A DNA stretch of 40,711 bases from Pelomyxa schiedti (Eukaryota; Evosea; Pelobiontida; Pelomyxidae): the NCBI GenBank assembly GCA_020536535.1, contig JAHLWZ010000628.1, positions 1-40,711 on the forward strand, read 5' to 3'. Numbering within the stretch: position 1 is the stretch's first letter; every line of letters begins with the position of its first letter. This document shows positions 36,752 to 40,711 of this stretch, piece by piece. The position numbers were made by a program, and so were the translations under genes. The notes beneath the pieces are model-generated. The model made no database searches. It saw only the letters and a list, made by a program, of their open reading frames with translations, and was not told where the DNA came from.

Positions 36752-37803
36752 ATGGGTAACTGCTGGTACGGAACGGCCAACGAGGCATCGGCGCACCCTA
36801 CGGCAACTAGTAGTGTCCATCTATATCTCCGTGTTTTCTTTCCACTCAGTTGGCTTGTTTTTTTGCTTTTGGTTTTTTGTTTTTTTTCTTTTTTGTCGCC
36901 AGTCGCCGTGGATCAGCAGCAAAATAGAGAAGAGAATGCACTCAAGTTGGTGCTTTTGGGTGACAAGCATACTGGGAAAACGACGTTAGTCTTGCGATTG
37001 ATAAAAAACGTGTTCGAGTCTACCGTCACGACTGTTGGGTGTGCTTTTGCCTGTTAATCTCAAGATTACCTGTAGTTTTGAGTAATTTTGGTTTTTTTAC
37101 TTCCTCCTACCTACAGAGTTTCTTTTCAGACTCACAAAATGGTTGTGGATGGTCACAATGTAACTTTACATGTACTGTCCTATTCTGGTTGGTGGCTCCA
37201 GTAAGTTTTCTAACAGAGATAGATATGGGATACTGCTGGTGAAGGTGGCTATGACATGTTCCCTTTTTCCCCCCCATTTCCGAGGAACTCACTCAGAAAC
37301 AGAGAAATTCCACAGCCTCACGGCTATGTACTATAGAGGTGAGGTTTTACTACATCTAACTTTCACTAAACTTCTACGAAGGTGCTTCTGCTGCACTAGT
37401 TTGTGAGTAACCAACATAAATATTGATTGATTAATTATTGCCACTTATGTCACTTGGGTGCAGTGTATGACGTTTCCTCGAAGGTTTCTTCTTTTAGTGC
37501 TTTTATCCTGTCATTGATCATTTTGCTCCACAACAGGGATCATTCGATGCCATGCAAAGATGGGTGGATGAAATTCAACAGCATGCTCCTGGTGTAGTGA
37601 TAGCTCTTGTTGGGAACAAAATAGACCTGGAACGAACTGTGACACCAGAAGAAGCGCAGCAGTACGTTGAACAATTGCGCAGTACAGGAATAGACCCCCT
37701 GTATACTGAGATCAGTGCTCTTACTGGAGAGAACGTGCTCCCCCTATTTACTTCTGTATGTAGATATCTGTTAGCAAAGGCAAATACTGGTAAAAAGATG
37801 TAA
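36752..37803 (+). CDS. Rab5-family small GTPase, ARA6/RABF1-like
   Basis: Endosomal GTPase. The first ATG that opens the coding frame (36752) gives MGNCWYGTANEASAHP, a strong N-myristoylation context (Gly2) with Cys4 available for palmitoylation. A T-rich intron follows, then NALKLVLLGDKHTGKTTLVL (G1) and STVTTVG (G2 region). Splicing with acceptor near 37302 gives WDTAGEEKFHSLTAMYYRG, aligning with Rab5 WDTAGQERYHSL but with Glu at the catalytic Gln. Then come ASAALV, YDVSSK, MQRWVDEIQQHAPGVVIALV, GNKIDLERTVTPEEAQQYVE (G4) and YTEISALTGENV (G5). It ends KANTGKKM-stop, so no prenylation Cys is present. An N-acylated, C-terminally Cys-less Rab5 is the plant ARA6 arrangement. Its stop is 39 bp from that of the convergent FNBP4-like gene. 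Confidence 0.88.
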
Positions 37804-37842
37804 TGTAAAAACAAAACATTTTGATATGTAATTATTCAACAA

Positions 37843-40094
37843 CTATGGTGTATTTTTGCGTGATTTCTTGGTTTTAGAGGGTTTTCGTTGGGCTAGAGGC
37901 TGGAAATTAGGGTTCAGTTCTGCTTCCCCACTAAGTACAAAAATTTTGATTAGTTGGGGGTGGCGTTTGGGAGTGAGTAACACCTTGTTATTTGTTCCTG
38001 CTTCCACAGTTTTATTCTCTCTAACTTTTGTTGCTCCAGTTTGGCCAAATCCGGGGGTTCTTCATCCTTCTGTTCTCGCTTTACTTTATCCTGTACGGTT
38101 TTCCATTTGTTCATGAGCGCTGTCTGTGGGGGGTTAGAGAGAAGATTAATGCGGCAGAATAACCATTGCTTTTTCAGGTTTGGTAGAGGTTGATACAAGA
38201 GGGGTTCGCAGCTTAGTAGGAGGCAGTAATGTAGTAATTGGTTGTTGAACTGGAGGTGATGGTTTTAACGCCGCTGTTACATTGGCAAGTCTGTCAGGAT
38301 GAACCTGACCAATACCTATTTTATATTAGCTCACAAGTCATAGAAAGAGCTCGCCAATACAAACTGAAAGACTACTCTATTGAATGTACCAAACACCACT
38401 GTTGCACACAAAAAAAAGAGTTACCCATAGGAACAACTTCTTCAGGTAATTGCTCGGGGTTGTTTTGCGGGACTTGCTTGTCTGGTAGAGAGTTACTTTC
38501 CATGTGGTAGTAATCATTGACACACCTAAATCAGCTACCTGTCTCCCATGGGCACAGTTTTCCTTAGAATTAGGTTTGCAGGAGAGGGCAGCGTCCAAAG
38601 AGGTATCCACCCTATCTGAATCAAATTGTTCCCCAGTCAGACCCATACTTCCAATGGTTCCCTCCCCTACTATCTCTGTTAATCGGCTGGAGGCTGAAGC
38701 GTTTCTCAAGGATCGGTATAGTTCGATTTTCTCGTTCAGTTGACGGAGTCGAAACAGAAAGAAAGCATCACTGAGGCCGCCATCAGCCCAATCACGGGCA
38801 CGTACAGCCAGCTCCACCCGCATGACCAACAAGTTTAATCGCACAGCACTCAAATTCTTTTCAGAGGTAGAATCATATGAAAGTAATTCAGATGCAGGTG
38901 CATCACGATCACATTCGAGGATGATATCGGTTGGTGATTTCCTGTCCACAGAGAGCAGATCTCTCAAGCTGCGATCAGCTCTGTTGAACAAGAAGGGAAG
39001 GAAGTAATGAGTAAAAGAAAATGGGCACTGTGTATGAGAAGATAAGAATTGCTATACATGTTACACATTTGATCACCATTTACGGTGTTATGGCATGCCC
39101 TTTGAGTTAGGAGAAAGACACACAAAAAATAAAAGAAAAAATTATGCTTATTATGTATCTGGGAAAAAAGGATCTAGTTTTGAACATAGTGTAAATGGTA
39201 GGGGAAGGACTGGTACAAAACCAATAATACCTTTCAGTAAGTTCAGCAATCTCCTTTGTATGGAAAATAGTAGAGTCTGGAAAATCCGGCTAGAAGAATT
39301 TAAGCATGACTACAGTGCATATCTAACATACTGGTGGCGTATTTGTCTCCAGCCTAGGCCTCTTAGCGTGTGGCTGTTGAGGTCGTTGTGCATCTTGCCC
39401 TGTAACCTAAGCGGCCAATTAGTAATTATTGCAACAAGCCAGGGGACTAACCGGAGAGTGATCAGAAAGCTCACATTGTAGAGTAGATAATGGCGGCGTT
39501 GGAGAAGCCGGGGGAGTGGACAAAGTGTGCGGGGAGGGTACTTTATGATGAGAGTTGGTAGTGGGGGTTCCACTTAAATCACGTGCATATGCCTCCAGTA
39601 GCTCAAGGGGATCCGAGGGATTCCCTTCACCATTCGTGCGATTATCTGATTGCAATACATTCTGTTGACTGCTAGCAGAATTTTCTGAGCTTCCTTCTAC
39701 AGTAGCCTTTGGTGGTACATTTGCCGAGGTAGTATTTGTCTCCTCACGTGGGAGTTCCCAAGAAACTGCTCCCGTATGCGTATTCCAGTAGTAGTTGTAT
39801 CCCGTGTTTGGATCACTCAATACTTGCCACACCGCGAGAGAGTTTTGTTGCACTGCTGTAGGGGGTGCATCGAGAGCTACTGAAACATTTTCGCCAGGAG
39901 TTTTGCAGGGAGTCGAAGTTGGGTGAGAATCAGTAATCGTAACACAAAGCCCTTTGGGTGGTTTTGCTGGAGGAAATGTTTAATAACACGTTAGATCTTG
40001 GAAAAAAGAAAGTATTGCCTGTAGGGGCAGCGGTAACGTCTTCAGTCTCAGGTTCATCGTAGGCACCCAACAAACTGTGTAACGCGTTGCTCAT
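37843..40094 (-). CDS. WW-domain protein, FNBP4-like
   Basis: Probable nuclear/splicing-associated adaptor binding proline-rich partners. The start MSNALHSLLGAYDEPETED (40094) resembles the N-terminal LLGAY motif of formin-binding protein 4. A WW domain follows near 39825-39750, with AVWQVLSDPNTGYNYYWNTH then TGAVSWELP, including both Trp residues and the Tyr-Tyr-Trp core. A Ser/Pro/Thr-rich linker with LELLEAYARDL comes next. A helical region lies near 38990-38600 (LNLLVMRVELAVRARDWADG; RQLNEKIELYRSLRNAS). The C-terminus has MNKWKTVQDKVKREQKDEE, LERIKLWKQEQIT and, across the last intron (about 37978-37931), SGEAELNPNFQPLAQRK, which is the FNBP4 tail pattern. Only one WW domain is found, whereas animal FNBP4 has two. 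Middle exons are only partly resolved. Confidence 0.82.
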
Positions 40095-40231
40095 ATCGCC
40101 TGTTTATTTGCGTAATACCAGTAGATCGCGTCTGAGTTTTTTTCGCTTTTCCTCTTTGGCGTGCGATTTCTTTTTCCCTTCTCAAAGACAACAGAGCCGG
40201 GGAAGTCAAGCATTTCAAAACACAATACGAA

Positions 40232-40711
40232 ATGATGCAAGCGGCACTCGGCGTTTCATCCCACAATTCGCAACCGCTTGCACCCCCGGCCCCCATTCCA
40301 TTCGCTGACCACAAGTTGGCGCCACCAACTGGTTTGTCGACTGGACATGGCACTGCACCCCCCTCCTCCGCGCCGACGACGACGTCGTCCACGTCGTCCG
40401 CTTCCTCGACGTCGCTGTCGTCGGCCGCCGCGTCCCTGGCTCCCCTGAGCCCGCCGCACCCGCCGTCCCGCACCCACTCGCAGCCCCGGTCGCTGCAGCC
40501 CCCGCCGCAGCCGCTGGGGCCCGGCCCCGTGGCCCTGCCCATGCCCATGCCAATGGCAATGCCCGCGGCCAAGCCCACACGGCTGCAGCAGGTCTCGTCG
40601 GCCCCGCCGCCGTCGTTCCCTCGCCCCGTCGCCGTGCTCATCGGCGCCCCCGTAGGGCTCGGCCTGCCGCCCTACGCCCCGGGGCCTCTCCCCTTCGGCG
40701 TGCCCTTCCGC
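40232..40711 (+). CDS. Pro/Ser-rich N-terminus of a gene that runs off the window end
   Basis: Starts MMQAALGVSSHNSQPLAPPA, 137 bp from the divergent FNBP4-like start, and stays open for 160 codons to the last base (PPYAPGPLPFGVPFR at the edge). It is strongly GC-rich, with Pro, Ser, Thr and Ala runs and an MPMPMPMAMP tract. There is no recognisable domain. The frame ends exactly on a codon boundary. If joined to base 1 it would read straight into the PI3K first exon, which has the same composition, so this may be the PI3K N-terminus on a circular molecule. Otherwise it is a separate gene truncated by the window. Confidence 0.6.
   Translation, partial: MMQAALGVSSHNSQPLAPPAPIPFADHKLAPPTGLSTGHGTAPPSSAPTTTSSTSSASSTSLSSAAASLAPLSPPHPPSRTHSQPRSLQPPPQPLGPGPVALPMPMPMAMPAAKPTRLQQVSSAPPPSFPRPVAVLIGAPVGLGLPPYAPGPLPFGVPFR

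Noticed and set aside
40054-40643. Minus-strand Gly/Asp-rich open frame at the window end
   Set aside because: It overlaps the FNBP4-like start and the plus-strand 160-codon frame, and its composition is the reverse of the GC-rich repeats.

Overview
The window is nuclear-type DNA from an intron-dense, probably unicellular eukaryote. The genes are broken by many short GT-AG introns (most of those I traced are about 30-80 nt, some are longer) and use TAA, TAG and TGA as ordinary stops. Many introns carry a long poly-T tract. The genes are eukaryotic housekeeping and signalling genes: PI3K, TRM61, V-ATPase B, SOS1-like Na+/H+ exchanger, importin alpha, Rab5 and an FNBP4-like protein. I cannot name the organism. 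No rRNA, tRNA, CRISPR array or insertion sequence was recognised by eye, although a covariance search was not possible. All gene models are hand-spliced, so exon borders are inferences supported by phase and family motifs.

Layout: (1) 1-5243, + strand, class I-like PI3-kinase, 5' incomplete. (2) 5689-7427, - strand, unidentified protein with an inverted repeat at its 3' end. (3) 7523-9161, +, TRM61. (4) 9399-11146, +, V-ATPase subunit B. (5) 11184-12444, -, small AAA+/Torsin-like ATPase. (6) 12649-14960, -, TRIM-like RING/B-box/coiled-coil/FN3 protein. (7) 15047-18036, +, Na+/H+ exchanger. (8) 18448-18833, -, small unknown. (9) 18972-20238, +, AIG1/GIMAP-like GTPase with a C-terminal DUF3395-like domain. 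(10) 20321-21472, +, basic/acidic low-complexity protein. (11) about 21841-23247, +, TKL-like protein kinase. (12) 23317-24800, +, PflX-like radical SAM protein. (13) 24881-30189, -, a VIT-VWA protein that appears spliced in frame to a degenerate eEF2-like protein. (14) 30454-32948, -, importin alpha. (15) 33362-36497, +, low-complexity protein with two C-terminal membrane segments. (16) 36752-37803, +, ARA6-like Rab5. (17) 37843-40094, -, WW-domain FNBP4-like protein. (18) 40232-40711, +, Pro/Ser-rich N-terminus running off the window.

Organisation is very compact. Divergent gene pairs share about 85-140 bp, and convergent pairs are separated by as little as 37 bp. The first exons of many genes are GC-rich and encode low-complexity N-termini, while downstream exons and introns are AT-rich.

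The strongest candidates for something undescribed are the VIT-VWA-eEF2-like fusion, whose eEF2 part lacks the nucleotide-binding G1 and G3 motifs but keeps the diphthamide-site loop; the AIG1-DUF3395 architecture; and a kinase in which a 15-nt intron, with an in-frame alternative donor, would include or remove exactly the DFG motif. The last open frame and the first frame of the window also join in phase, which raises the possibility that the molecule is circular and that the end gene is the PI3K N-terminus.
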